From assembly GCF_000334215.1 (NCBI RefSeq), contig NZ_AMQY01000012.1, positions 1-46,341 on the forward strand: 46,341 bases of DNA. Reading direction: 5' to 3'. Both the position numbers and the translations under genes were made by a program. Shown one piece after another: positions 17,517 to 26,686 of the stretch. This stretch comes from Vreelandella jeotgali Hwa (GTDB lineage Bacteria > Pseudomonadota > Gammaproteobacteria > Pseudomonadales > Halomonadaceae). The notes under the pieces were generated by a model. That model saw nothing but the letters and a program-made list of their open reading frames with translations. It ran no database searches and was not told the DNA's origin. Numbering within the stretch: position 1 is the first letter of the stretch; each line of letters starts with the position of its first letter.

Positions 17517-18395
17517 TCAGTGGCTATCCCCGGGCTGGCTGTCTTCGTCCTGGCGGACATCCAGCAGGCGGATGCGGCGGTTATCGGCGTTGAGCACGGT
17601 AAAGTGCCAGCCGCCCAGCCGGGTCTGCTCGCCGCGCCGGGGCAGGTGGCCGAACCGGCGCATCAGCAGCCCGCCCAGAGTGTCGAACTCGTCGTCGGCA
17701 AAGGTCGTGGCAAAGCGCTCGTTGAAGTCGTCGATCGACGTCAGCGCGCGCACGGCAAAGCCGCCGTCGTCGAGCGAGCGAATATCCTCGTCGCCGTCCG
17801 AGTCGTGCTCGTCCTCGATGTCGCCGACGATCTGTTCGAGAATATCCTCGATGGTAATAATGCCCGCCGTGCCGCCGTATTCATCCACGACCACGGCCAT
17901 GTGGTTGTGGGTGTCGCGGAATTCCTTGAGCAGGCTGTTGAGCCGCTTGGACTCGGGAATGAACATGGCCGGGCGCAGCACGCTGTCGAGGGTGAAAACT
18001 TCCCGCTGCTGGCGCGACTGCAGCAGCAGCGGCAGCAGATCCTTGACCAGCAGAATCCCCTTGACGTCGTCGATGTTGTCGCCGATCACCGGGTAGCGCG
18101 AGTGGCCGGTTTCCTGGATCAGCGGCAGGTAGCCATCGCTGGTCTGGTCGAGGGTGATCGCCACGACCCGGGAGCGCGGGATGAGAATTTCGCGTACCTG
18201 CTTGTCGCTGATATGCAGCGCGCCCTCGATAATCGTCAGGGCATCCTGGTCGAGTTTCAGCCGCCCGGTACTGTCACGCAAAAAGGCCATGAGCTCATCG
18301 CGTGAATTCAGGTCCTCGCTGTCGCCGGAAAAAGCGCCAAAGAGTTTGTCCATCCAGTTTCTGGCAGGCGGCGTGCTCGATCGGTCATCGCTCAT
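17517..18395 (-). CDS. corC: CorC/HlyC family transporter-associated CBS protein
   Basis: A 292-residue protein, the same length as E. coli CorC (YbeX). Two CBS domains are evident (about residues 65-190, with LIPRSRVVAITLD and VVDEYGGTAGIITIEDILE), followed by the C-terminal CorC_HlyC domain (GHLPRRGEQTRLGGWHFTV). CorC has been linked to Mg2+/Co2+ efflux and, more recently, to ribosome-related phenotypes through its ybeY/ybeZ neighbours. No membrane helix is present. It lies 29 bp after ybeY and 43 bp before lnt. Confidence 0.93.
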   Translation of the reverse strand: MSDDRSSTPPARNWMDKLFGAFSGDSEDLNSRDELMAFLRDSTGRLKLDQDALTIIEGALHISDKQVREILIPRSRVVAITLDQTSDGYLPLIQETGHSRYPVIGDNIDDVKGILLVKDLLPLLLQSRQQREVFTLDSVLRPAMFIPESKRLNSLLKEFRDTHNHMAVVVDEYGGTAGIITIEDILEQIVGDIEDEHDSDGDEDIRSLDDGGFAVRALTSIDDFNERFATTFADDEFDTLGGLLMRRFGHLPRRGEQTRLGGWHFTVLNADNRRIRLLDVRQDEDSQPGDSH

Positions 18396-18424
18396 GCGGG
18401 GGTCTCTTGTTGTCTCGCGTCACG

Positions 18425-18916
18425 TTAACCGCCGGAAGCGTAGGGATCGCTGATACCGAACCCGGCCAGGATGTCACGCTCCAGCTGTTCCATGTTGTCG
18501 GCTTCATCGTCCTCGATGTGATCATACCCGAGTAAGTGCAGGGTGCCATGTACCACCATGTGGGCATAATGCTCGTCGAGCGCCTTGCGCTGGTGGCAGG
18601 CCTCGTCGTTGACCACCGCGTGACAGATCACCAGATCGCCGAGTAGCTCCAGGGGTATCCCCGGGGGCGCCTCGAACGGGAACGACAGCACGTTGGTGGA
18701 CTTGTCCCGGCCGCGATAGTCGCGGTTGAGCGTTTGGCTCTCGTCCGGGGTCACAAAGCGCACCGTCAGCTCGGCTCCGGCCTGAGACGGGTGGCGGGCG
18801 AGCACGCCGTCAACCCAGCGTTCAAGCGCCGCCTGAGACGGCAGGGCCTCGGCCTCCACGGCGACCTGGCGATCAATAATGGCGCCGTGCGGCGCCTGGT
18901 GGTCGGGCGGGGTCAT
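18425..18916 (-). CDS. ybeY: Endoribonuclease YbeY, rRNA maturation factor
   Basis: A 163-residue metalloprotein. The metal-binding signature [11 protein letters not shown] at about residues 120-130 supplies the three histidines that hold a zinc ion. YbeY is required for 16S rRNA 3'-end maturation and late ribosome quality control. The start overlaps the phoH stop by 4 nt (ATGA, 18913-18916), giving translational coupling. All conserved residues visible in the family are kept. Confidence 0.95.
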   Translation of the reverse strand: MTPPDHQAPHGAIIDRQVAVEAEALPSQAALERWVDGVLARHPSQAGAELTVRFVTPDESQTLNRDYRGRDKSTNVLSFPFEAPPGIPLELLGDLVICHAVVNDEACHQRKALDEHYAHMVVHGTLHLLGYDHIEDDEADNMEQLERDILAGFGISDPYASGG

Positions 18917-19971
18917 GACGGGCGCGCCCCGGGACGGGACTCGCGTTCCTGTTGGCGCTGTTGGTGACGCTGCTGTTCTTCGGCTTCCCTGGCCGATTCA
19001 AAGGCGTCGTACGCCTCGATAATCCGCTGCACCAGCGGGTGGCGCACCACGTCCCGGGCTTCAAAGCGGGTTTCGCCGATCCCCGGCGTGCCCTTGAGCA
19101 CGTCGAGCACCTGAAGCAGCCCGGAACGTTGGCCCCGGGGCAGGTCAATCTGGGTCACGTCGCCGGTAATCACCGCGGTGGAGCCAAAGCCGATGCGGGT
19201 CAGAAACATCTTCATCTGCTCGGGCGTGGTGTTCTGGCTTTCATCGAGAATAATATAGGCGTTATTAAGCGTGCGCCCGCGCATATAGGCGAGCGGGGCA
19301 ATCTCGATAATCTGGCGTTCGATGAGCTTGGCGACCTGCTCGAAGCCGATCATTTCATACAGCGCATCGTAGAGCGGGCGCAGGTAGGGGTCGATCTTCT
19401 GCGCCAGATCACCGGGCAGAAAGCCCAGCTTCTCGCCAGCTTCCACCGCCGGGCGGACCAGCAGAATACGCCGCACTTCCTGCTGGTTGAGCGCTTCCAC
19501 GGCGGCGGCCACCGCCAGGTAGGTTTTCCCCGTGCCCGCCGGGCCGATACCGAAGTTGATATCGTGCTCGCGCACGCTGGCCACGTAGCGCTGCTGGTTG
19601 GGTCCGCGCGGCTTGATCATGGTGCGCGGGGTGCGGATAACCACGCCCTCGGCGGGGGCCTCGTTTTCCTCCTCGGCAAGCGCTTCCAGACCGGATTCCT
19701 GCAGGAAGAGGTGCACCGTATCGGCTTCCAGATCCCGGGACTCGGTTTCGCGGTAGAGGTGCTCCAGCACGTTGGCGCCGGCCTTGATGCGGTTGGCCGG
19801 GCCGGCCAGCTGAAAGACGTTGCCGCGGTTACGCAGGGTAATGTCCAGGCGGCTTTCAATCAGCTTGAGGTGTTCATCCTGCTGGCCACAAAGACTGGCG
19901 AGCCGCTGGGGATCGTTGGGTTCAAGGCTGAGGGAGATGATGCGATGGGCCTGAGATGATGGCTGGCTCAA
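18913..19971 (-). CDS. phoH: PhoH-family ATPase YbeZ
   Basis: A 352-residue P-loop ATPase/putative RNA helicase of the PhoH/YbeZ type. Walker A is GPAGTGKTY at about 142-150; the Walker B region is [10 protein letters not shown], followed by [21 protein letters not shown]. YbeZ works with YbeY in rRNA metabolism. I place the start at TTG 19971 (reading [11 protein letters not shown]), because similarity begins there; the open frame continues to 20130 with unconvincing sequence, and no strong Shine-Dalgarno site is visible at either point. It heads the ybeZ-ybeY-corC-lnt operon. Confidence 0.9.
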   Translation of the reverse strand: MSQPSSQAHRIISLSLEPNDPQRLASLCGQQDEHLKLIESRLDITLRNRGNVFQLAGPANRIKAGANVLEHLYRETESRDLEADTVHLFLQESGLEALAEEENEAPAEGVVIRTPRTMIKPRGPNQQRYVASVREHDINFGIGPAGTGKTYLAVAAAVEALNQQEVRRILLVRPAVEAGEKLGFLPGDLAQKIDPYLRPLYDALYEMIGFEQVAKLIERQIIEIAPLAYMRGRTLNNAYIILDESQNTTPEQMKMFLTRIGFGSTAVITGDVTQIDLPRGQRSGLLQVLDVLKGTPGIGETRFEARDVVRHPLVQRIIEAYDAFESAREAEEQQRHQQRQQERESRPGARPS

Positions 19972-20095
19972 AAGGGGAAAACTCGTCGGTTGATGGGTTC
20001 GCCCCCAGCTTAATGCCCCGGACGGTATCGGGGCAATTGCCGGGGGCTGCTGACAAGGGTGCAGCCCGGATTTATCGACGTTGGCGATGACCAGG

Positions 20096-20196
20096 GAGCC
20101 GGGGACAGATCGGCGAGGGAGCGCTATCAATCCCTCCCTGGACGCTATCTACGCCATCCCTGGCGGTAGCCCCTCTCTTCGACCTGTCCCCGGCTC
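20096..20196. repeat. 101-bp palindromic element (REP/BIME-like)
   Basis: Perfect 13-bp arms GAGCCGGGGACAG (20096-20108) and CTGTCCCCGGCTC (20184-20196) enclose further pairing: TCG with CGA, GAGGG with CCCTC, and an inner CGCCA/TGGCG hairpin. It lies between phoH and miaB. This form resembles dispersed palindromic repeats I recall from other gammaproteobacterial genomes, often linked to RAYT transposases. Only one copy is in this window, so its repeat status is inferred. Confidence 0.6.
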
Positions 20197-20254
20197 AAAC
20201 CGAGTCATTGCGGTTAAATGCTATAGCGCCTGAATATGCTTGAGCCCGCCGGGA

Positions 20255-21598
20255 TCAGAAGCGCTCGGCCGAGGCCAGCTCGCCGCGCAGCGAGTTGGGC
20301 AGCGCTTCGAGAATATCCACGTCGACGAAGTAGCCGATCAGCTCGGTAGGGTTGGCGGCGCGGAAGTTGACCACACGGTTGTTCTCGGTGCGCCCGGAGA
20401 GCTTGCCTGGGTCCTTGGGCGAGAAGCCCGAGACCAGAATGCGCTGGGTGGAGCCGACCATGCGCCGGCTGATCTGCCCCGCCTGCTGGAGCACGCGCTG
20501 CTGCAGAATCGCCAGCCGCTCCTTTTTGACGCTTTCCGGCGTTTCGTCTTCCAGCGAGGCCGCCGGCGTGCCCGGACGGGCAGAGTAGACAAAGCTGAAG
20601 GAGTGGTCGAAGCCGATACGGCCGATCAGGTCCATGGTGTCGGTGAAATCCTGCTCGGTTTCGCCGGGAAAGCCGATAATAAAGTCCGACGAGAAGCTGA
20701 TGTCCGGGCGGTTGGCACGGATACGCTCCATCTTGTCGACGTATTCTTCCGCCGTGTGGCCGCGCTTCATGGCCGCCAGGATATTGTCGGAGCCGGACTG
20801 CACGGGCAGGTGCAGGTGGCTGACCAGCTCGGGAATCTCGGCAAAGGCATCGATCAGGCTGTCGCTGAATTCCACCGGGTGCGAGGTGGTAAAGCGGATG
20901 CGGTCAATGCCCTCGACCGCGGCAACGCTGGCGATCAGCTCGGCCAGGTCGATCTCGTCGCCCAGGTCGTCTTCGCCGCGGTAGGCGTTGACGTTCTGCC
21001 CCAGCAGGTTGACTTCGCGCACGCCCTGGTCGGCCAGGTGCATGACCTCATCCATTACCGCATCGAAGGGCCGCGAGACCTCTTCGCCGCGGGTATAGGG
21101 CACCACGCAAAAGCTGCAGTACTTGGAGCAGCCTTCCATGATCGAGACAAACGCCGTGGCGCCGTCGGCGTGGGGCTGGGGCAGGTGGTCGAACTTCTCG
21201 ATTTCGGGGAAGGTCACGTCCACCGCGGCGATCTGGTTGTCGCGGTGCTTGTCGAGCATGCCGGGGACCCGGTGCAGGGTCTGGGGGCCGAATACCATGT
21301 CGACCTGGGGCGCGCGCTTGCGCAGCGCCTCGCCTTCCTGGCTGGCCACGCAGCCGCCCACGCCAATGACCAGGTCAGGGTTGGCCTGCTTGAGCTTCTT
21401 CCAGCGGCCCAGCTGGTGAAACACCTTTTCCTGGGCCTTTTCCCGGATCGAACAGGTGTTGAGCAGAATGACATCGGCATCCTGCTCGTCGTCGGTGAGT
21501 TCCAGCCGGTGCGACTCGCCGAGCATGTCGGCCATGCGCGCCGAGTCGTACTCGTTCATTTGGCAGCCGTGCGTTTTGATGAAAAGCTTTTTCGCCAT
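20255..21598 (-). CDS. miaB: tRNA-2-methylthio-N6-dimethylallyladenosine synthase
   Basis: A 447-residue radical-SAM methylthiotransferase. The N-terminal domain keeps three cysteines for the auxiliary iron-sulfur cluster (in [20 protein letters not shown] and GGCVASQ); the radical-SAM cluster motif CSKYCSFC is at about 157-164; a TRAM domain closes the protein. It adds the methylthio group at A37 of tRNAs reading UNN codons. ATG 21598 reads [15 protein letters not shown], the typical start. It lies upstream of phoH, separated by 283 bp that include the palindromic element, and is divergent from the tRNA-Asn array. Confidence 0.96.
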   Translation of the reverse strand: MAKKLFIKTHGCQMNEYDSARMADMLGESHRLELTDDEQDADVILLNTCSIREKAQEKVFHQLGRWKKLKQANPDLVIGVGGCVASQEGEALRKRAPQVDMVFGPQTLHRVPGMLDKHRDNQIAAVDVTFPEIEKFDHLPQPHADGATAFVSIMEGCSKYCSFCVVPYTRGEEVSRPFDAVMDEVMHLADQGVREVNLLGQNVNAYRGEDDLGDEIDLAELIASVAAVEGIDRIRFTTSHPVEFSDSLIDAFAEIPELVSHLHLPVQSGSDNILAAMKRGHTAEEYVDKMERIRANRPDISFSSDFIIGFPGETEQDFTDTMDLIGRIGFDHSFSFVYSARPGTPAASLEDETPESVKKERLAILQQRVLQQAGQISRRMVGSTQRILVSGFSPKDPGKLSGRTENNRVVNFRAANPTELIGYFVDVDILEALPNSLRGELASAERF

Positions 21599-21757
21599 CG
21601 GTACCTGGGGTCGCTGTGTATCGTCGGGGACGATGTGTCGTCAGGGGGACGAGCATCGAACGGGACGAGATGAATGGTGACGCGGCCATACCGCGTGTAG
21701 TGACAGGGCATTATACGGACAGGCCCGGGACTCTGCCAGCATCGCGCCAAAACGTAC

Positions 21758-21785
21758 TTGACCCGCCTGGCGTTATCCGTATACT
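21758..21785 (+). promoter_or_regulatory. Promoter of the tRNA-Asn array
   Basis: TTGACC (21758-21763), a 16-nt spacer and TATACT (21780-21785) make a strong sigma-70 promoter, placing the start of transcription near 21792, about 14 nt before the first tRNA. The stretch after the -10 box is GC-rich (ACGCAGCG), as in stringently controlled stable-RNA promoters. Confidence 0.75.
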
Positions 21786-21805
21786 ACGCAGCGTGTTTCG
21801 GCAGA

Positions 21806-21881
21806 TCCCCGATAGCTCAGTTGGTAGAGCAAATGACTGTTAATCATTGGGTCACAGGTTCGAGTCCTGTTCGGGGAGCCA
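21806..21881 (+). tRNA. tRNA-Asn (GTT), copy 1
   Basis: 76 nt with encoded CCA. The acceptor stem TCCCCGA pairs with TCGGGGA; the anticodon loop is CTGTTAA with anticodon GTT; the T arm is ACAGG-TTCGAGT-CCTGT. It is the first of three near-identical copies downstream of a strong promoter. Confidence 0.97.
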
Positions 21882-21906
21882 GACACGGCGTTTGTACGCG
21901 CATGCT

Positions 21907-21982
21907 TCCCCGATAGCTCAGTTGGTAGAGCAAATGACTGTTAATCATTGGGTCGCAGGTTCGAGTCCTGCTCGGGGAGCCA
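21907..21982 (+). tRNA. tRNA-Asn (GTT), copy 2
   Basis: 76 nt with encoded CCA. It is identical to the neighbouring copies except in the T stem, where the outer A-T pair has become G-C on both sides (GCAGG...CCTGC), a compensated change that preserves pairing. The spacer from copy 1 is 25 nt. Confidence 0.97.
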
Positions 21983-22013
21983 GTCACAGCCTGCAAGCGT
22001 TCCCCCTCTCGCT

Positions 22014-22089
22014 TCCCCGATAGCTCAGTTGGTAGAGCAAATGACTGTTAATCATTGGGTCACAGGTTCGAGTCCTGTTCGGGGAGCCA
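22014..22089 (+). tRNA. tRNA-Asn (GTT), copy 3
   Basis: 76 nt with encoded CCA, identical to copy 1. The spacer from copy 2 is 31 nt. A weak hairpin (AGCGGA 22089-22094 with TCCGCT 22107-22112) follows, and the transposon target site lies 53 nt downstream. Confidence 0.97.
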
Positions 22090-22141
22090 GCGGATTTTCC
22101 TCTTGTTCCGCTTGAAACATCTACCCTGCTTATAACACTCT

Positions 22142-22149
22142 GTTTTAAA
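22142..22149. repeat. Target site duplication, left copy (GTTTTAAA)
   Basis: The 8 bp directly before the left transposon tip are GTTTTAAA, identical to the 8 bp directly after the right tip (30071-30078). ISL3-family elements make 8-bp duplications, usually in AT-rich targets, which fits this site. Confidence 0.93.
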
Positions 22150-22173
22150 GGCTATGTGCAATAAGTGGTTGTA
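22150..22173 (+). repeat. Left terminal inverted repeat
   Basis: It starts GGCTATGTGCAATA and continues with GGTTG at 22167-22171, matching about 19 of the first 24 bases of the right end. The transposase stop codon (22198-22200) lies about 25 nt inside it. Confidence 0.9.
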
Positions 22174-22197
22174 ACACTCATTACAAACCGTCCGCAA

Positions 22198-23472
22198 TTA
22201 TTCCCCATTTTCATCCGCCAAGGTTGGAATGTAGGGGCCATACTCCACATGTTTCTGCGGCGTGGTGGTTGAATCTGGCAGCACTGATCCTCTGCCAACC
22301 TTTCTTGCATGATCTGCATAGAGTGCCCGAGCGCGGATCATGTCGTAGCTGTATCCTCGCCCCAATCGGTTCGCCATTTTGACGATCCCGTTCAGACCTT
22401 CTGTGTAGGCATTCGTGATTCTTGCCGGCGCATCCCAATAGGCAAAGATGTCGGAATAGTGGTTATGGACTGTGCGCGCCAGGGCATGAAACCTGGGCCA
22501 TTTGCTTTCCGGCAGCGTGTTTTCCCATGCCTCGAATGCCTGCATGGCGGACGCTTTATCAGGCTCGTCATATATCTGGTAGAACAGTTCCTTGAAGTCG
22601 TATGCCTCGGCAAGTGCTGGCATGTTCTGGCGTAACAGCGCCATGTCCTGCTGTTCATCCACAGTCAACGCGTGTGGTCGTTTGAGGGTGAGCCAGCGGA
22701 GCGACTTCTTCAATCTCAGGCGCTCCTTGCGACCGAGCTGCGCCTGATGTTGCTTGCGCTCATGCTCAAGCGCCTCTGACGCCATTTTGACCACATGAAA
22801 CTTGTCGATAACTAGCTTGGCATTGGGCAAGTAAGGCCCAAAAGACCGCTTGAAGGGGCGCCACATGTCGGTACACACCCACTCCACGTTCTCGCTGTCG
22901 GGCAGCTTCCGGAAAAACGGCTTCATATGATTTTGCGTTCGCTTTTCCAGCATGTCGTAAATGCTGTTGGTGGCCAGATTGGTAATGATGCAACGGTAGC
23001 TGCCCGCCAGATTCAACTCATCAATGCCCATGATGACAGGCGTTTCATACCGCACTGTGGTATCCAGTTCGTCGATCAAATCCTGCGCGATGTTCTTGAC
23101 CGTATTGACGGCCAGCCCGGTTTCGTCTGCCAAACCATGAAAGGTGCGCGAGAGACAGCGTTCACGGATGGCCCCTACCAGACGCTTTGTGACCCGGCGT
23201 TTCTCGTCGAGGAACGCCAACTCCGGCATGAGCGTCTTGCCACAGTCCGCGCAGCGGTAGCGCGGCCGGTCGATTTTCAGCCGGACGGGCATCATCTGTT
23301 GCGGCGTATCCGCAAACATGATTTGTCGATGGCCATGGCGGTAAAGCGTATTGCCACATGAGGGGCAGGCCGGCGGCTGCGCGGCATCGACTTGTGCATC
23401 AATAATAATGACGCCTTCGTCGTATTGCAGGTCAACAGGTTGGACGCCGGGCAGATTCAGTAAATCAAGCAT
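22198..23472 (-). CDS. tnpA: ISL3 family transposase
   Basis: A 424-residue transposase. The N-terminus has a zinc ribbon, CPSC at about 36-39 and CADC at about 72-75, for end recognition. A DDE catalytic core follows: Asp in MGIDELN (about 151), Asp in VIDKFHVVK (about 221) and Glu in YTEGLNGIVK (about 359). All three acidic residues are present, so it may be active. ATG 23472 begins MLDLLNLPGV, as in ISL3 relatives; this start lies inside the end of hsdR (8-nt overlap), making the transposase the fourth cistron of the restriction operon. An in-frame start further upstream would overlap hsdR more. Confidence 0.93.
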   Translation of the reverse strand: MLDLLNLPGVQPVDLQYDEGVIIIDAQVDAAQPPACPSCGNTLYRHGHRQIMFADTPQQMMPVRLKIDRPRYRCADCGKTLMPELAFLDEKRRVTKRLVGAIRERCLSRTFHGLADETGLAVNTVKNIAQDLIDELDTTVRYETPVIMGIDELNLAGSYRCIITNLATNSIYDMLEKRTQNHMKPFFRKLPDSENVEWVCTDMWRPFKRSFGPYLPNAKLVIDKFHVVKMASEALEHERKQHQAQLGRKERLRLKKSLRWLTLKRPHALTVDEQQDMALLRQNMPALAEAYDFKELFYQIYDEPDKASAMQAFEAWENTLPESKWPRFHALARTVHNHYSDIFAYWDAPARITNAYTEGLNGIVKMANRLGRGYSYDMIRARALYADHARKVGRGSVLPDSTTTPQKHVEYGPYIPTLADENGE

Positions 23473-26400
23473 CCCGGTCGTCCAGATCGATGTCTTCCCC
23501 TTTGGCCAGCAGGTCATATACCAAGTTGGTCAAGGCAGTCATCGCCTGCGTATCCGATTTGAGCAGTTGTGTGGCCAAGTCCTGGTGGGAGTTCAAAGCA
23601 CGTACAACACCCTGTTGTACCGTGCTCGACAGATTCCCTTTCAATGCTTGCTCGCGCGTGTTGTTTTCCACCTGGGCCATGACGACATCGTTTTCCCTGG
23701 AGATGCCCGCAATTTGATTGACGAAAGTAGCCCGGTCTTTAATCGGCGTGGCCTCGCCGAAAATTCGATTAAGGCGGTCAATGATCTCTTGCAGGTAATT
23801 TGCCTTGTCAGCCCGGCCACCACCGCCAGCACCGCCTGGCTGCAATACAGGTGCCTCGTCATCATCTTCGCCGGCGTCTTCCTTGTCCTTGATGTCGAAC
23901 CCAGTCAACACCAAACCGGATAGGTCGATGGTTTCGGGCGGCACGTCGTCGAGTCGCTTGGCAAGCAACTTGGCAAAGGCTGCGAAGTTCTCCAGCTCCG
24001 GGTCGCCGAAGTCGATCAACTGGGCGACATAGGCATACGTTCGGCCAAACCGGGATAATCCTTTCTTGAACGTCATCAAATTGGCGACCTGCTCGGCATA
24101 CTCATTACGCTGGTGATCGGCGGATTTCATGCCTGCGTCGTCGCCGCTGTGATGCGCCTTTTCATAGGCATCTTCCCACGTCGCCACCGCGTCACGCAGC
24201 ATTTTCAACTGTTCATTGAAAAGTCGTGTGGGTCGTTCCGTCGCCGCATACATGGCTTTGTGTTGCGGTTCACTGGCCGATGTGATGTCTCGCAGCGTCT
24301 TGAAGCGCGCCTGCTTGAAGGCGTCGAGGTCGGATTCGTCGTACAGATCGTGGTCATCGAGCTGCTTGGCGATGTCGTACACGACATTGAGGTCTTGCAC
24401 CTGTTCGATCTCGGCACCGTCGTCGTACTTGGCAAACGCTGCCCGCACGCTTTCCGGTTCGTTCACGAAATCAATGACGAAGGTTTCGTCCTTGCCGGGC
24501 GCGGTACGATTCAGTCGTGACAGTGTTTGCACGATCTCGACATCGTTGGCGATCTTCTTGTCCACGTACATCGCAACCAGCTTCGGCTGGTCGAAGCCGG
24601 TCTGGAACTTGTCGGCCACCAGCATGACCCGATACTCGGGCCGCTCGAACGCGTTACGCAAATCCTGGCCGGCCACGGCCGGGTTCAGGTTATTTTCGTT
24701 GAACTCGGCGTCTGCATCTATGGCCAACGATCCGTCGTCCTCGGCATGTTGAAGCTGCCTGCCGGTCAACTTGCCGGAAATCGCCACCAGGGAATGAATA
24801 TGCCGGTGTTCGGAGTGCCCTTCGATGTACTTGTCGAAGTGCATCTTGTAACGCACCGCAGCGGCTCGGGAGCTGGTCACGACCATGGCCTTGGCTTTGC
24901 CATCCAGCCGGTGGGCCACGTTGCGGCTGAAATGCTCGATGATGAACTGCACCTTCTGCGCAATGATGGTCGGGTGCAGGTCGATCCACTGCGCCAATGC
25001 CCGACGAGCCGCCTTGTTGCCGACACGTTTGCTGTCCAGCAACTGCGTGGACAGGTTCACGGCGGTTTCGTAAGGGGTATAGCCGGTCAGCACATCCAGG
25101 ATGAAGCCTTCCTCGATGGCCTGACGCATGGGGTAGCGATGAAACGACACCGGCAGATTATCGTCACTGGCGCGGCGACCATCCTGCGTGCGTCCGAACA
25201 GCATCATCGTCGAGTGCTTGGGCGTGGCCGTGAAAGCGAAATAGCTGATGTTGTCGGGCCGGTGCCGGGCTTGTTGCAAGCGTTCCAGCAACTGCTCCAC
25301 GTCCATGTTGGCCATGTCGTCCTGGCTGGACAACGACAAAGCAGCTTGCAGCTTGGCGGCGTCCGTACCGGTCTGCGAGTTGTGCGCCTCGTCGATGATG
25401 ACCGCGAAACGGCTGTCCTTGAGCCGGTCATCCGTGACCATGGCTTCCATCGCATACGGGAAGGTTTGCAGCGTCACGACCACAATCGGCGTGCCTTGGG
25501 TCAGGGCCTTCGCCAGTTTCTTGCTCTTGGATTCGCTACCCTTGCTGCGATCAATCGCGGCAATCATGCCGGATTGGTGGTCAATCTGTTTGACCGCATC
25601 CTGGAGCTGGCTGTCGAGCACCGTGCGGTCGGTGACGATGACCACGCTGTTGAACTTCGGGGTGCCATCGTCGTGCCGCAGCTTGACTAGATCATGCGCC
25701 GTCCAGGCAATCGTGCTGGTCTTGCCGGAACCGGCGCTGTGTTCGCACAGGTAATTCATACCTGCGCCGTTGACATCGGCGTCGGCGATCATCTTGTTGA
25801 CGGCATCCCACTGGTGGAAGCGTGGGAAGATGAGCGTTTCCTTCTTCTTCCAATTGCCTTTCAGGTCAACAACGTCCTTTTTCTCCAGATACACGAAGCT
25901 GTGAAAGACACGCAGCCAGGCATCCCGTTGGCAAACCTGTTCCCAGAAATAGGCCACCGGGTACTCGCCATCGTCACGGGCCGGGTTCCCGGCATGGCCG
26001 TCGTTGCCCTGATTGAACGGCAGGAAGGTGGTATTGGCTCCATCCAGTTTCGTGGTCATTTGAATGTCCGACTCGGACACCGCGAAATGCACTACTGCGC
26101 CGCGCTGGAAGGTCAGCAGCGGTTCGACCCGCTTGGTCTTGGGGTCTTGGGGTAGCCGGTCTTCCTTGTACTGCTGAACCGCCGCATCCGCGGACTGCGT
26201 GAAGTCGGTCTTGACCTCGACTGTGGCCACCGGCAGGCCGTTGATAAAGAACACCAGGTCGATGGCCAGGTTGCGGGGCGGGTGGTATTGAAGCTGGGGC
26301 ACCACCCGCAGGATATTGGCCTCATACCGGTGCAACACGTCCTCATTGCGCTTGTCCTCGGGCGCCGCTTCGGATAAGTCAATGTGGCCACAACCGGCGA

Positions 26401-26686
26401 TCTTGAAGCCTCGGCGCAACGTCTGCACTGTGCTGGTGTTCTTCTGATCCAGATGTTGGGCCAGACGCGACATGAGCGCGCCTTGCGGGCTGTCCGGGTA
26501 GTCCTCGCACAGTTTGTCCCACTTGTCCGGCTGGGTCGCCTTGAGCCAGGCCATCAGGTCGGCTGGATAGAGGGCGGTTTCGGTGTCGTACTCGGACGTG
26601 GTGCCGACCTTCCAGCCTTGCTGTTCGAGCTGGCTGACGATGTAGTTCTCGAAGTGCTTTTCCCGGTGGGCGGTGTCGCCGTTCAT
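23465..26686 (-). CDS. hsdR: Type I restriction enzyme, R subunit (motor and nuclease)
   Basis: A 1,073-residue HsdR. The N-terminal nuclease domain has the PD-(D/E)xK pattern: LAIDLVFFINGLP followed by TVEVK near residue 157. The helicase motor has Walker A SAGSGKTST (about 320), DEAH in VIIDEAHNS (about 429) and TATPK (about 487), then a motif VI region QTLSRLNRTAPGK. A helical C-terminal domain joins the M2S core. The subunit translocates DNA past an unmethylated site and cuts at a distance. The start overlaps the hsdS stop (ATGA, 26683-26686). No frameshift or internal stop is seen. Confidence 0.95.
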   Translation of the reverse strand: MNGDTAHREKHFENYIVSQLEQQGWKVGTTSEYDTETALYPADLMAWLKATQPDKWDKLCEDYPDSPQGALMSRLAQHLDQKNTSTVQTLRRGFKIAGCGHIDLSEAAPEDKRNEDVLHRYEANILRVVPQLQYHPPRNLAIDLVFFINGLPVATVEVKTDFTQSADAAVQQYKEDRLPQDPKTKRVEPLLTFQRGAVVHFAVSESDIQMTTKLDGANTTFLPFNQGNDGHAGNPARDDGEYPVAYFWEQVCQRDAWLRVFHSFVYLEKKDVVDLKGNWKKKETLIFPRFHQWDAVNKMIADADVNGAGMNYLCEHSAGSGKTSTIAWTAHDLVKLRHDDGTPKFNSVVIVTDRTVLDSQLQDAVKQIDHQSGMIAAIDRSKGSESKSKKLAKALTQGTPIVVVTLQTFPYAMEAMVTDDRLKDSRFAVIIDEAHNSQTGTDAAKLQAALSLSSQDDMANMDVEQLLERLQQARHRPDNISYFAFTATPKHSTMMLFGRTQDGRRASDDNLPVSFHRYPMRQAIEEGFILDVLTGYTPYETAVNLSTQLLDSKRVGNKAARRALAQWIDLHPTIIAQKVQFIIEHFSRNVAHRLDGKAKAMVVTSSRAAAVRYKMHFDKYIEGHSEHRHIHSLVAISGKLTGRQLQHAEDDGSLAIDADAEFNENNLNPAVAGQDLRNAFERPEYRVMLVADKFQTGFDQPKLVAMYVDKKIANDVEIVQTLSRLNRTAPGKDETFVIDFVNEPESVRAAFAKYDDGAEIEQVQDLNVVYDIAKQLDDHDLYDESDLDAFKQARFKTLRDITSASEPQHKAMYAATERPTRLFNEQLKMLRDAVATWEDAYEKAHHSGDDAGMKSADHQRNEYAEQVANLMTFKKGLSRFGRTYAYVAQLIDFGDPELENFAAFAKLLAKRLDDVPPETIDLSGLVLTGFDIKDKEDAGEDDDEAPVLQPGGAGGGGRADKANYLQEIIDRLNRIFGEATPIKDRATFVNQIAGISRENDVVMAQVENNTREQALKGNLSSTVQQGVVRALNSHQDLATQLLKSDTQAMTALTNLVYDLLAKGEDIDLDDRDA

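Noticed and set aside
17474..17560. Longer Lnt start overlapping corC
   Set aside because: It would place the first 29 residues within the corC end and lacks similarity; ATG 17473 has a good ribosome-binding site.
19972..20130. N-terminal extension of PhoH upstream of 19971
   Set aside because: It reads through low-quality sequence toward the palindromic element; family similarity starts at [11 protein letters not shown].
21806..22089. CRISPR-like regular repeats
   Set aside because: The 76-bp repeats are complete tRNA-Asn genes with CCA ends; spacers are only 25 and 31 nt and there are just three units.
22198..23472. A stand-alone IS that truncated the 3' end of hsdR
   Set aside because: HsdR is full length and ends in frame. 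The only inverted repeat partner of the left tip lies beyond hsdM, and the target duplication brackets all four genes.
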